The notes beneath the pieces are model-generated. The model saw nothing but the letters and a program-made list of their open reading frames with translations, was not told the DNA's origin and ran no database searches. From Rallus limicola (Eukaryota; Chordata; Aves; Gruiformes; Rallidae), in the NCBI GenBank assembly GCA_022605955.1, contig JAKCOZ010000012.1:25480015-25544014 (forward strand): a stretch of 64,000 bases of DNA, written 5' to 3'. Numbering within the stretch: the first letter of the stretch is position 1; every line of letters starts with the position of its first letter. The position numbers were made by a program, and so were the translations under genes. Below, one piece after another: positions 46,513 to 60,240 of this stretch.

Positions 46513-49500
46513 ACCTTGTATTGTTTGGAAAAATATCTCTTCACACAGGAATTGCAACTGAATGGAAAGGGAAGACTCTTCAGATTTCTCCACCCTCCTC
46601 ACTTTAGGTCATGCTGCTAAAAGGTTTGAGCCCCTAATACTCCTTTCTTTGCCTCTGCAGTGGGGCTTGTTCCTCTCCCAAACATATTCTTTTCATTACT
46701 CTGCTCCTTTAGGTGCATCCTAAACCCTTGCAATAGATAGAAACTGCCCCTCTGGCTCTGTGTCCCTCTGTACCTTGCTTGGCTGCAAGTGACACACAAG
46801 TTCCCAGCCCAGCAGATTGGCCTAAACAAAAATAAACTTTAAAAGATCAAGTACCTAAAAGAAAAAAAAAATTTAAAAATTTTAATGGAAATTAAAAAGG
46901 TGGGCAGGGGAAAAATTACTTGTTTTCTGGGAGTTAAATTTCAGCCATAAAGCCCCTCAGATAAAAGAACTGTATGTATCTGCAGCAGTGTCTACAGGAT
47001 GACTATTTCCATATGTTTTTTCCACTGGAAAGTCCTCCCTGCCTCCGGCTCCCTCTCTGGACTGTGCAGCTGCTTGAATTCATACATTTATCCTGCATTT
47101 CCTTGGAGCAAGTGATAAGTAGACCCATCTGTAAGTATCTGCACCGTGTTTTTCCATTCCAGCTGAGAGCTGGCTGAAGGTCAAAGCGTAAATTACATTT
47201 ACTACAACACTTTTTGATGGGCTGAATCAATACCCATGATCAAGTACACCGTGCTGGCTCCCAACAAGGACAGATCCACTTCTGTCATGAATTCTTCCCG
47301 TTCTCTAAATCATGGCTATCTCCATTATTCCACTGTCAAAATATCCCTGTTTTCTGACAATACAGCAAAACACATTCTGCAAGAGATGACATTCCTGTCC
47401 GAACTCTGTTTAATAAATTTCCTCAGCACTTTGCCACAGAGAACAAATAAAAGGATGGAAATCTATAGTAAAGTTATCAAATATCAGAAGAGTGTCATAG
47501 CTCTGCAGGAGAATTAGAAGAGACCCAATTTCCCCACATTGCTGCTGCGTTGTTTAAGCACAAGCAACTCCATGTTGAGTCTTCTCAGGATGGTATCTCA
47601 ACATTAGGGCTGCTCTGGATACAATATGGGGTTAAAACAACATGCAACACAGCCATGAGCATCCCCACACCTGTATTTAAAATAATCAGACTGCAATGCC
47701 TTTATTTTTCCAGCACAGCACGTGGTTTTAGTGGCATTTCCACCTCTCTGCCATCCATCTAGAGAGTTGTTTGCTTTTCAGGTCATTCTTGGGGTGGAAA
47801 TTGTTCAGTGTCAAATGTTTTAAATCACATCACTGGACTGTGGTTTCCATTCACCATTGGGGGTAGAAGAAATGCTCCAGGGACTGGCAGGAGCCAGTTG
47901 TTTAAAACAACTCAAAACCAGTTTATTCCAAACAAAATGACTTTTTTTTTTTTTTTTGTATGTTTGAATAAATAACAACCCCAAAACAACAGCCACCAAA
48001 ACCACCAAGAAAAACACCAGCACAAATAAAACAGACCCAAAACCAAACCACCCAGCTCATCACCAACAAATGCTTTCAAGAATGCCTGCAGCTACTAAAT
48101 TTCAACACCCTCCTTTGAAAAATCTTAGCCAAGTTCTCTTCAGTCCAACTATCACTGGATGAGGAAAAGAGATTCCTTCTGGTAGCAATGCTTTAAGTTT
48201 TTCCTCATTTCTCTCCTCACAGCCTCTCCCGTTCAATTACCCACATGACCCCAAGTTCACAGAATATTCCAGAAGAACAAGCACTTAATAAGGTATTTAA
48301 GCACACATGTGTACTCCTGGACTGTATTTAAGTGTTTTCCTGAAAGTGCACATCGTTTGAAGATTGCTTCCAACAGCTAGGAATAATTAAACTGAACTTG
48401 GACACGTGATTAAGGATTATGATTAGAGATCTGGCACTTAATTTATCAGCAGTAACTGGCTCCACAACTACCTGCACACACACATTTGCTCTCCAAAGGC
48501 TTCTGTGTGAGCCCAGCCAGCCCAGGGACCTTCCCCATCAAGGTGCAGATTTGCCCAGAGAACTCAATGAAGGGATTTTGGGTCACAACCAGAGTTACCA
48601 CAAGCTCAAAACACTCAGGACATGGGCAAGCAGAGTACAGGCAGTTCTCTCCTACCACACTTCAGATTTTGGCCCAGGATACCAAAAGGCTGCAGGCATC
48701 ACTGAGACACAGATCAGGGACACCAATTCTTTCTTCAATCAGACAAGTCCATTGGCTAGCTGCAGTCTTGAGGACACATCTTCTAACACTGGGATGTGCA
48801 GAGGCTGAACAGTTAAGAGTAAAGCCAGAAAATTATTACTAAGACAGAGTTTCCCTACACAATCATTTTCAGGCTTTATTTCAAATGCAACAGAAGTCAG
48901 GAAAATAACACCAAGCCTGGGGGAAGGCAGAGTTCAGGGATAGTCAGCTTGTGACATAGCTGCAGTTCCAGGAAAGCCATTTTCAATCAGTTAACTCCAG
49001 GTATCCCCAAAGAGGTGAGAAGTCATCCTTTCAAGGGCTGTGCATGGCTTGCACTGCAGACACTGGCACTAAAAATGACTCTGATGAGGACCACAACAAC
49101 ACATCCTTCTCTCACACAGCCTTGTTCCCTGAGCAGGCAGAATACAGCAAGATAAGAGATAAGGGAAGAAATGAGAAGCAGCACTTTAACCTTAACCTTT
49201 ATTCTTTGCTTAAAGAATAATAACATAGATCTCTCCCTGTCCCACAGAAACACTCCCCACAGGTACAGGCATCCCTCTAGCAGCCAACTGTAGATATTTC
49301 AACTGCTATAGAGATTTTTTGAGTCAGGAAAAGCTCTGTGGAAGGCAGTTTTATTTCCCTTTTAGAGGTACAGCTTCATGGGACAGCCAAGCTGTGCTGC
49401 ACACTGAGGGGAGGTGCAGCATCCCTTGTCACTGGATTTGGCTGGGGGGTGTTAACATCCCAGAGCTACATGGTTTGCTAGGTTCTGTCTGCCCTGGGGT

Positions 49501-49968
49501 TGCATTACATAGCAATGTAAAATTTACCCTGGACAAACTTCTTATCACCTAGGATAGAGCATAACATAACAGGTTTCATTTTAATGTTATACATACATAT
49601 ATTTAAGATGTTTAGTGGTTTCAGTGAGGCAAGTTGAGGATTTCATCCTCAAGAGGCTGGCATTAGTAAAACAAATCCTGCCCTTTTATCAAATATCATG
49701 AAAAACACAGTGGTGTTTGGCATTGCACTGGTCCCACACAGGAAAGAAACCACAACCAGACCACTGAACAGGGGAAATCCACTGGACCCCACCAAAACCA
49801 AGAACAACCCACCCTGCACCACAAAGGTCACTGCCACACATCTGAGCAGAAGGAGCAAACCCCAGCACTACTCGAAGATGCTCTCCCACCCCTTTCCCAG
49901 ATGGCAATAAAAGTTGTCCGCCAGTGTAGGACTACCCCACCTCAGAGCCCCCAATGATGTATTAGTTT
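46513..49968. other. Non-coding sequence
   Basis: No gene found. A-rich run at 46860-46895 and a T-run at 47941-47958. Confidence 0.5.
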
Positions 49969-50930
49969 TCACAGAATCACAGGGGTTGGAAGGGACCTCA
50001 AGAGATCATCAGGTCCAACCCCCTGCCAAAGCAGCTCCCCAGCTCATATTGCACAGACAGACATCCAGACAGGGCTGGAATCTCTCCAGAGAAGGAGACT
50101 CCACACCACCCTGGGCAGCCTGGCCCAGGGCTCCCTCACCCTCACTGGGGAAAAGTTCTTCCCCATGTTGGGGTGGAACTCCCTGTGCTCCAACTTGCAG
50201 CCATTGCCCCTTGTCCTGTCCCCACAGACACTGAAAAGGGGCTGGACATTTCCCCCTGCAGCCCATGCTTAAGATATTGATAAACATTAATTAGGTCCCC
50301 CCCTTACTCTTCTCTCCAGGCTGAACAGTCCCAGCTCCCTCAGCCTTTCCTCACAGGGGAGATGCTCCAGGCCCTTCAGCATCTCCAGAGCCTCCTCTGG
50401 ACTCTCTCCAGGAGATCCCTGTCCTTTTGATCCCAGGGAGCCCAGCACTGGACACAACACTGCAGGTGGGGCCTGAGCAGGGCAGAGCAGAGGGGGAGGA
50501 TCCCCTCCTGTCACCTGCTGCCCACACTCCTCCTGATGCCCCCCAGGATCCCATTGTCTCTCTCAGCCCCAGGACACACTGCTGGCTCATGGCCACCCTG
50601 TCACCCACCAGGACCCCCAGGTCCTTCTCCACAGAGCTCTTCTCCAGCAGGTCACCCCCAGCCTGTCCTGATTCAAACAGTTCTTCCTTCCCAGGTGCCA
50701 GACTCTGCACTTGCTTTTGTTGAACCTCATCTGGTCTCTCCCTGCCCAGCTCTCCAGCCTGGCCAGGTCTCTCTGGGTGGCAGTGCAGTGTCCTGTGTGT
50801 CAGCCACTCCTCCCAGCTCTGGATCATCAGCACTTGCTGAGTGTGGATGCTGTTCCCTTATCAAGGTCAATGAGGATATTAAACAGGACTGGACTCAACC
50901 CTGAGCCCTGGGGAACACCACATTAATTCG
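49969..50930 (-). mobile_element. CR1 LINE with part of the reverse-transcriptase frame
   Basis: The longest CR1 copy here. In CR1 sense the right end encodes a recognisable VPQGS-type reverse-transcriptase block (about 50845-50925; PVLFNILI is readable), followed by a decayed ADD motif, ORF2 tail and 3' region ending GGTTGGACCTGATGATCTCT, then CCTTCCAACCCCTGTGATTC. Frame broken and 5'-truncated, so inactive. Confidence 0.92.
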
Positions 50931-53900
50931 TGGAGTTCAGAGTCTGGTAGAGATCTGGATAGGAGCTGCCCACTGCTAAGTGCTGCACCACGCTCTGTTT
51001 GGCAGCAGCTCTTTATTTCACCAAAAAAAAAAACCCAACACCCCAACACAATGTCAAACTCTTGTAGCTCTTGGAGCACACATTCCTGTCGCCCTAGGGC
51101 TGCCGTCACCTTGCACACTTTTCTCACTGAACACATTTCAAAGATAGCTGTTGGTTTAGATTTATTTTTTTTTTTCTCAGTTTACCTTAAGAAATAATCC
51201 ATATTTTATGTCCCACAGAGAGGAAAGCCCCAAGGCTCACCTCTCAGGTGTTTAACTGTATCAAAGAAAGGTCTGCTGGTGCAGGAAGGCCAAAGCACTT
51301 AATAATTCACAGCTTGCATTAGAAAATAAAAGCAGCTTCTAAAAATCCTCCCCCCAAGTACAATACCTGTGTCTTAGAAAAGTTAAAAGAACGGCTTTAA
51401 AAATAAAGAATCATCTGGGAGATCTGGGGGTTAACCCAAAGAGGAGCCCAACAATGCCACGTTGTGGGTGAACACAACGTAGTTGTAGGAATTCTGTAGG
51501 AATCTGGTGGCTCTGCAGCCAGGGGGATGGTCTGTGGGAGGAAAACAAGTCAGGAAGGACCAGATCAACTCAGGAACTGAAGCTGCCTAAGAGAGGTCTG
51601 GCCCAAACCCATTTATTAAGGGCCTGTTTGCTTCCAGTTCCCTGGAGATGTACAGGCATCTTTCAAAGATTAATTGGAGTTAAGTAGTTAGATTCCCTGC
51701 GGTGATCAAATACACCAAGAAACATGAATAGTCCAAGTGCCTTGCCATACAAAGCTGTCCACATTTTCATTTGAATGATGATAGCTGTGAAGACTTCCTA
51801 TATCCTGCTAAACATCCCTTCATAGCTTGCCACTCCTTTCAGCAATGGCAGACACATGCAAACACACATGAGCAGTTTCTTGAAAGGGTTTTTATGGCTG
51901 GTGAAGCAGTTTAGGCTGAAGCAGGTATTTCCCAATTGCATCACAACCCAGATGAGCATTTCTCCCAGTGTATAAATACCCCACTTTAACCCAGATGATC
52001 AAGCTTGACCACAATGGTACCACCTCATCTTCCAGATCTAAAGAGGGATACATGCATCCACTTCCCAGGACATTTGCCTTCCAGCACAGCAGCAGCAATG
52101 GGTACCTCCTGCCACCCTACACCAGGCACCATTACCTTCTACCATGCATGGTGCAGTATGTGTTGAAGAAAGTTAAATTCTCCAGTGTCTGTAAAGTCCC
52201 ACAGCTCTTTGGACCAGTATCTGTTCTGTACCAGTGTCAGGATTTTGACATCCAGGGGAAACAGGTATGTGCAAGAGACAATCTGATGCCTGAGGCTTAA
52301 AAACAAACCCACCCACTGGTAGGGAGTATTAGAGCAAGATGAATGTCCCATCCCTGCCTAAGCAGCACAGATTTTCCAGGTTACTGCTAACAGAGTCCAC
52401 CACAGACCCCTGGCAGGCCACAAAGCTGATGCAGGCTGCTTTAATCAATACCAGCATTGAACTGAGGCATCACCGGGTACCGACGTGATGCTGGTCACTG
52501 TTAGCACCTGCTTTGGGTTACATTCTGTGTTGTCTTGGCACCCAGAGCACTCATTTGATACCTTTAGAAAGGAAAAATGACCTGAAAAGGTATCTGACTG
52601 GAAAATAAAAATAACTTTTAATAAAAAGGCGTGAACAAATGCTGCTACAGTTTAAGGGGACAAACACACACTGTGCAGCTCCCTTTATCTGCCTCCAGTT
52701 AAAGCAAGAAATGGAGCATACTGTGCCCCAAGTTACAGAGCTTAAGGGATGCGTTTGGACTGCAAAGAAAACACACACTGGCATCCAAAGCTACCCAATC
52801 CAGCTGTAAAATGCTGCAGTTTAGAATGCAAGGGTTTGTTATTTGGACAGGCTGAAGGCAGAGGACACTTTATACCATCCCATGTGTCCTCCCGAGTGTG
52901 CTCTGCAGAGCTCTCATCAACACCTGCTTCAGCATCCCTGTGCAAGTCCAGGGACCCAGGGGGTGACACCCTGGGGAAGCAACAGCCACAAGGGCTGAAG
53001 GTTCTCCCACCCCATCTGCCAAACCCCTTATTCTCCCCACAAGCCAGCACACACACAGCAGGACAGGGAATGCATCCATGGAAGCAGCCAGATGCCCTAC
53101 AACACCAACACCAATTATTCCACAGTGAACTAAATTATTAGTGGCAAGATACAGTGGCCCATCCTAATGGCAGAAAACCAGGGAACTCAAAGTTGAACCT
53201 ACACCCAAAAGCCTGTAGGGCTCTGTATCCCACACTCACTGCTCCCTGTCCTCACCTGTTCTTACCTTCAGTCTCTTAAATATAAAGTGGGGGTAAAAAA
53301 ATACAGCATTGCCTCAAGGTGTCTATATATGAGCCACAGCATCAGAGCTGGGGTTTATGCTGAGAGTTATAAAATAAAACATAATAGGGCCTAACCCATT
53401 TCTTAAGGAAGATTTCAGCTCACTTAGGACTTTAAAAGAAGCAATCCCAGGAAGAATCTCATCTTTTCTCTATTTCTGTAACGTGATGGGTTTTGACCAT
53501 TTTTTATCCCCCATGGTGGGAGCTCTTCAGTGAAATCCACCCTTCCCCTCTTTCCCTTCCCCCCCCCCCTTTAAAATGTAATGTCAGTTGTCTTTCAGCA
53601 TTCAGAAACACATCTGATCTCCTGGGTTTTATGTACTGGAATTAGGAGAGATAAATGTTCTGCCTTCCCCCCTCCTTCCTTCCCCTCCAGGAATTTCAGC
53701 TGTTTGTCTTTGGGGTTTACAGGGATGAGTGAGTGAAAGAAAGAATCAGTTTCCCTTTCCAGCTTTACACCACACGCTCCTATAAAAAGGTTCTAATATA
53801 AAAATGGCCCTGATAGCAGCAATACTTCTCAATAAAAGAGCTGCTCATAGAAACTATGTAGCTGATAATACAGTTTTCAAATAAGGACATAAATTATGTT

Positions 53901-56900
53901 ACATTACTCCATTTGATTCTTTGGGGAACTTTTAAGTTTAGAGCAGAGCATGGTATAAGCTCCTGCTGCTGAGAAAGAACATCATTAATTGCAATCGACA
54001 GCTTATTCACTCAGATAAATGAGCTTTGCTATAAACTACCTCAGTATCAATATACCACACCCCACCCTCTCACAGGTGTCCAGTGTGGGACTGCCCCAAG
54101 GGCTCACTGCTCCCTGTTAGAAAGGTGATGAATAAACAGACACTGGAATTAAATTTCAGATAACATACAGAGATTTTTGGTAAGGTTAAAAGGAACCAGC
54201 AGGGCTCTTTCAGCCTCATTTGATTACCACATGCCTTTCCCAACATTTGTTTTTAACTAGGTGGAGATTTAAACCAGGTGAAGGGATTTGAGCAAGTTTT
54301 CACCCACTTTTCCAACTCCAGACCTCACTTGACTGCTCATCTGAGGAAAAACTACTTCACCTCTGCCTCCTTCCCTACCCACCTCCCACCCCATTCACTT
54401 CAGTGATTGATGGGGGGATGAAGGTCTGTTCTCAGGCTGGAAATTGAGAGATAATACAGAGTCTTAGCACTCATTTCTCCAGGACTATGGGGAAATAGTG
54501 GTGCCATCACCACCTATGCTGTGTAGCTTCAAACACCCTGGATAATACATCTGCTCAAGTAATTTCAAGGTTTCACATGCACATTAAATCTCTCTGCTGG
54601 TTTTCCTCCTGTTAAAACAGCAGCTTTTTCCTTTCATTCTTCCTTTTTAAATAAACACATCTTTTCCATGAGAAAGTGTCCCTGTCTGCATCAGAGCTGA
54701 AACTCCTGCCTTACACCTTACATCCTCCACCTTACATCCCATTTAGGCACATTTAAACCCAAACTCAGTCTACTGAAATGTTTTAGAGGTGCAGTGGTCC
54801 CTCTTTCCAGAGGTTTTGAGAACAAGCTGTGACAACAGCTCATGGGATGAGCCTCCTGTCCTTGTAACATGCATTTTTATCAAGGCATCTAGCACCTCAA
54901 AGTTAGCATCTCCTGGATTTTTACCACCAGACCTGTGTGCAACATCAGACCACGTCAGACAGCTACAACCTCATCACTGTTGTGTAGTTATGCAGATAGG
55001 CATTGAGTGCCATGAGTTAAATCAGCTCCACTCTCACAGTGGTGATAAAGCAGCCATAAAGAAGTGGTACTTCTTCCACATGTTTCACCCAAGTTAAAAC
55101 AACAGGTCTGTATGGGAAAACTCCATCAACTCCTACAGAGCAGCATACAGAAAGCCATGGTATGTACCATGCACTGGGATGGATGCACACAGAGCCACCT
55201 TCTCCCTTTGGAATATTCATCTTGAGGAAAGACATGGGATGGGAAGCTCTTTTGTAGATGGACTGTGTTTACTCTAGTTCTTCTGTGTAACAACTATCTA
55301 ACAGCAGGCATCACCACAGCAGCCATATTCACAGTGACACACATGGCTTGTGCTGAATACATCAGGAGGGAAAGTTTCTGTGTTCCCCAAAGCTCTGCCC
55401 AACAAATTCGAGCTTTAATTAATATTCTTTTGCATTATTTCCTTCCTCTCCTACCCTTCCCCAACCCCTCCCAGCATTACAGACCTGGAAGTAAAACGGT
55501 AGAGTGCTGGTTTTAGTGCACACCATGAGCTGAATGCCAAGCACAAAGAACCAGTTAGCACAGCAGCCAGGCTCATCCCCATCACATTGTTGACCAGGTA
55601 TAAAATTGGTGATTAAACCAACACACCTGACCTCATTTGTGAGGTTTTATAACCAGAGGAAGTGATAGCTTGATTACATCATTAGATTTCAACATTTAAA
55701 GAAAATAATCAACTGTGTAAGGTTAAAGTAATGAAGTGGTTGAGCATGGCTGAACATTCCCAGTACACCCAGTTGAGCAGGCTTTGAGTTGCCAGGGATA
55801 GAATTCCATCTCTCCTTGCAAGTCCTGGCCCAGGAGTAGCAGCAAAGGTAGGAAGTGAGTTGCTGTGCCAACACACACACTTTTTTTTTTTCATTTAAAA
55901 ACAAACTTGCTGCATAAGAACAGAACTAAACCCTTGTGTAAAATTACTTACTTAAATAATTAAATGGGATAATTAAATGGGATGTCCCTCCCTGGGTATA
56001 GACCCAGTGGAAGAGATCACTTGCAGAGGGCATGCATGAGATGTCCAATAACAGAACCAGAGTTAAAGCAGAAAAACCCATGCTTGGGATATTTTTAAGC
56101 CAAGTTCACCACAATAACAGCTTTAAATTAGCTTCTAGGATGATCAAAGCATAATGAAATTAAAGGTGAAACAGGAAAAGAAACAAACACCCTAATTCTT
56201 TCTAGGATAAATAGACCTCAGGTGCACAGTCCATGTGCATATGGATGAACTCCCCACTTCAGCTGGTGATGTGATGATATTAAAAACCCCAGGGATAAAT
56301 CCACAGTTAACATGTTTAAAGTTGTGTGGATTTGGGGGGTTTATCCCCTTTTAAAAGACCCCAATCAAAGCTCAATAACATTACTGGGAACCAAGTGCTT
56401 GGGCAGAAAGTAGACTTCAGCCTCAGATTCCTCCTGCAGAAACCTTGTGCTCCCCTGAGCACAGCAGGATTCAAAGATGCCAGTGCTCTCCCAAAAGAGC
56501 TCACTGGTGTTTTCCCTCTCAGTTTGCCCTTCTACACAAGCTGTATTCCCTCTATTTTGGGAGGTGGGGCGGGGGGGGAAGATTTTGATTGACTAGCTAC
56601 CTTAAAAATCGCTCTTCAGAGGAGCATCATGTTTATGTAAAAAGGGTTGATTTGGGGTCTTTGTGTCAGAAACTGGATTTCACTGTGCTGTAACTTAAGC
56701 TGGGGCTCTGCTTGTTCCTTTATTAACTCCAGTGCTAGTGCTTTCTTCAAAGGGTGATAAAACCATCGAAGCCTGCTAGAAGTCCCACTGATACTGCAGC
56801 CATATTTTTAAAAAGGTTTTGTTGATCTGGCTGCCTACAAGGGAGACAATATGCAATTCCTTTTCAGAGCTCTTAACAGCATCTGAAAGAGAGTATATCA

Positions 56901-58250
56901 CGCTGTTTTCATGACAGGCATGCACAGAAACAGTCAGAACTCAAAAGCCTTCTGCAGTCAGTTGATCTTCCCATGATATTTAAGTTTAGGATTACCATTA
57001 AGTTGCCAAAAAAAGAATTTATCCAGTAGAGGGGAGATATAAAATATTGATGACACAGGGCCTCCATCAAAGATTTATCTTGGCCTTTGAATCACATGAG
57101 AGGAATGGCAGATATTTGGCAAAACTGGGGTTGGTCACATTCCTTGGAATAAGGCACCAAGCTCCTTCAAGAGGCTCAAGCACCACGAATCAATCTCCTC
57201 CATTCAAAGGAGCAACGTTCACTGGAACACAGATCGATCCTCCTTTCATTACCCAACTTGCTCATCTTGAAGGCAATTAGCCAAGATCTCTACTCAGCCC
57301 TACACCAGCATCCCAATTAGGGGACAGGGAAGGCAGTTGTCTTTTGCTCTTGGAGGGGTTTGATTCCCAAACACATGAAGCTGCCTGGTGCAGTATTTCA
57401 TTAGGTACTGATGGGAACAGTACTGTGGATAACACTGAAGCAGCTAGAGATTACTCCTTGATCACCTTTACGTACCAGATTTAAAGGATCCTGGCTCTCT
57501 GAAATCCCTGTCACTCCCATGGCATCTGTGTTATACCCTGGCTCCCTGTGGAGGATCTCAGCATAATTATTCCATGTTTAGAAGTAAATAGAAGATTAGG
57601 AAAGATACTGCCCTCCCTGTGAATGGCTGTGGGTTGGACAGTGAGGAGAGTTTGATGAGTTTGGGGCTGCATCTTTCCCCTCTCTTTTTGTGTGGTTTAT
57701 TTTTTTCCCCATCTCCTTTTTCTTTTCTTTCTCTCCAAGTGACAAAAACATTTTCTGGTGCAGAAGCACTAAGAAACAAGCTAACACTCCTTTCAGAGAG
57801 GGCCCACAGTATCACCTGGCAAGTGGCATCACCAGCACTGCTCCCATATCCCACAGCAGCAAAGCCCAGCCTTCCAAGGTGAAGGAGCTGGCTTAGCACT
57901 GCTCCCAAAAGAGGTGGCAAGAGCATCTGCTTCCATTTGAGGGCCCACAACACCAGTATGGTTTTGGTTTTCTTGGTAAAACAAGCAGCAACTCTCCCTT
58001 GAAAGGAGATGGAGCAGGTCTGTGCTTGTCCCTGGGGGTGCAGAACAGGAGATAGGCTGCTGCCACCTGAAACTCCCCAAGCACCAGTTTGGTTTCTGCT
58101 TATGAGCTCAGATCTAAATCTGTACATAAACCACGACTAGTGCCTCATCACTGCAGCTCAGGGGGGGCACATTCGATGACAATTATTTGGAATATTGAAC
58201 AAGAACCTGGATGCTGCTGCTCTCCCATAGCTGGTGCATACCTGCAGCAC
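50931..58250. other. Long unique non-coding stretch
   Basis: More than 7 kb with no recognised repeat family and no supported exon. Frames such as 57567-58127 on the minus strand (186 codons) are overlapped by frames on the opposite strand and lack domains. C-run at 53561-53571, T-run at 55883-55893 and G-run at 56570-56578. Confidence 0.5.
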
Positions 58251-58800
58251 AGAATCACAGAGTTGGAAAAGACCTTTAGGGTCATCGAGTCCAACCATCC
58301 CTGTCCTGTGCTAAACCAGATCCCTGAGCACCTCATCTGCCCTCTGTTAAACACACCCCAGGGTGGGGACTCAATCCCTCCCTGGGCAGCCTGTGCCACA
58401 GCCCCACAACTCTGCCAGGGAAGAACTTTGCCCTCCCAGCTGAGCTGAGCCTGCCCTGGCCCAGCTTGAGCCCATTGCCCCTTGTCCCAGCTCCTGTCCC
58501 CTGGCTGCAGAGACCAGCGCCCACCTCTCTGCACCCTCCTGGCAGGGCAGGGCAGGTGGGGAGAAGGTCTCCCCTCAGCCTCTTCTCCAGGCTCAACCCC
58601 CCCAGCTCCCTCAGCTGCTCCTCAGAGGATTTGCCCTCCAGCCCCTTCCCCAGCCTGGTTGCCCTTCTCTGGACTGGCTCCAGGACCCCAATGTCCTTCT
58701 GATGGTGAGGAGCCCAGAACTGGACCCAGCACTTGAGGTGCAGCCTCCCCAGTGCCCAGTCCAGGGGCACAATCCCTTCCCCAGACCTACCGGCCACACT
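58251..58800 (-). mobile_element. CR1 LINE, 5'-truncated
   Basis: Begins CAGAATCACAGAGTTGGAAA and runs through the tail body shared with 20041-20506 to the CCCAGAACTGGACCCAGCAC block. Confidence 0.9.
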
Positions 58801-59410
58801 ATTTTTGATACAAAAATGATGCAGCATCTGCATTAAAAGCAAATAACAAGCATTTATACATTAACGAACCAAACCACCTGGGCACCCTCAGGTTTCAGCA
58901 GCAGCCAGTCACCACTGCTCACCTCACACAGCCCAGCAGGAGCTGCCGGAGTGATGCCACCATCCGTGCCCGTTCCCTGCTACCTGCCCAGCCCGTGTGT
59001 GCCACAGACATCTCCTCGGGAGTCAATTCCCTGCTCAGTTTTTACCTCTGTCCCCCAGGATTTCCCCACGCCTGGCATGGCTCCGGTACCCCCGCACATC
59101 ACCCCGCAGCTCTCTGGGCAAGGCTGGGCACCGCCGGGCTCCAGCCGAGGCAGGGATGGGGGGGACATTCCTACACGCAGCGTGCCATCTAGTGATGGAA
59201 GAAGCCAGAGCACCCTCTCAGCGCCCTCAGAAACGCTTCCACGTTTAGTCCAGCTGTCTTTTTCACCCAGGAAAAAGAAAAAGAAGTATCCAGGGGTCCA
59301 AAAAAGTCTTTAGTTGGTTCCTTCCCCCCATCCCTCACACATACATCCTGGGTCTACAAATAAAAACAAGCACAGGCAGCAGGAAAGTTCTGGGGTTGTT
59401 AAACATGGAT
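58801..59410. other. GC- and CpG-enriched non-coding segment
   Basis: From about 58930 the sequence is richer in CpG than the surrounding DNA. A CTCF-like site is at 59183-59195. No open frame has a recognisable domain. Confidence 0.5.
59183..59195 (-). promoter_or_regulatory. CTCF-like motif
   Basis: On the minus strand the 13 bases read TCACTAGATGGCA, matching 12 of 13 positions of the core consensus CCASYAGRKGGCR. Single-motif matches are common by chance in 64 kb, but this one lies in a CpG-rich patch. Confidence 0.3.
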
Positions 59411-59527
59411 CGTAGAACCGTAAAGGTTGGAAGGGACCTCGAGAGCTCATCGGTTCCAACCCCCTGCCAAAGCAGCCCCCCCAGTTCATATTGCACAGAC
59501 AGGGCTGGAATCTCTCCAGAGAAGGAA
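59411..59527 (-). mobile_element. CR1 LINE 3' fragment
   Basis: GTAGAACCGTAAAGGTTGGA, GGGACCTCGAGAGCTCATCG and GGCTGGAATCTCTCCAGAGA. About 117 bp, truncated shortly before the A/T array that follows. Confidence 0.85.
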
Positions 59528-59545
59528 TAGAAGGGATGGCACAGG

Positions 59546-59863
59546 TAAAAAAATAAAATAAAAAATAAAAAATTTTAAAAAAATTTAAAAAATTAAAATT
59601 CAAAAAACAAAAAATAAAATAAAAAATTTAAAAATAAAAATAAAATAAAAAATAACATTTTTAATAAAAAGTTAAAAAATTAAAAATTTTTTAAAAATTA
59701 AAAATTATAAAATAAAAAAAATAAAAATTAAAAAATAAAATAAAAAATAAAATAAAAATAAAATAAAAAATAAAATAAAAATAAAATAAAAAATAAAATT
59801 AAAAATAAAATTAAAAATAAAATTAAAAATAAAATAAAAAATAAAATAAAAAATAAAATAAAG
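59546..59863. repeat. A/T-only low-complexity array
   Basis: About 320 bp made almost entirely of A and T in units such as AAAATAAAAT and AAATTAAAAAT. A long Phe/Ile/Leu frame on the minus strand here is a product of the simple sequence and not a gene. Confidence 0.9.
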
Positions 59864-59894
59864 GAAAAGCAACCCTAAAACCACCACGCCCACA

Positions 59895-60240
59895 CCAACC
59901 TAAAAGTCAGCTCGCGGCGTAAATCCCTAATGGAATTTAAGGGCGAAGCGGGACCCAGCGCTGGGGGCCGGCCCCGGGTTCGAGACCGCCGCAGCCAGCG
60001 CATCCCATCCCCGGCGGTGTCACTCGGGAGCGCTGGGAGGCGAAGGGAGCCTCCCGGACAGCACCGAAGCCATGCAGCTGCACGCACCCGCGCATCTTCA
60101 TTCCCACACAGGCAACAACTCCCTCAAGCCGCATACAGCAGCCTGATTTTTTATTTTATTTTAATTTTTTTTTCCCCCTCCCTCCCCCTTTCTTTTCCTC
60201 CCAAAAAAAAATCGCTCCCGCGAAGAGAAACGGGTCTCAC
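59895..60240. other. Small CpG-rich patch
   Basis: 59895-60110 carries many CpGs, including GGGGCCGGCCCCGGGTTCGA and GAGCGCTGGGAGGCGAAGGG, unlike the rest of the window. It may be a short CpG island with promoter activity or a GC-rich remnant. No splice site or start codon clearly supports an exon. The 134-codon frame at 59930-60334 reads into poly-pyrimidine sequence and is not convincing. Confidence 0.5.

Noticed and set aside
57567..58127. 186-codon minus-strand frame as a gene
   Set aside because: Other frames are open on both strands over the same bases and no domain is visible; likely a chance open stretch.
59705..59893. Phe/Ile-rich minus-strand frame resembling a membrane protein
   Set aside because: It is translated A/T simple repeat.
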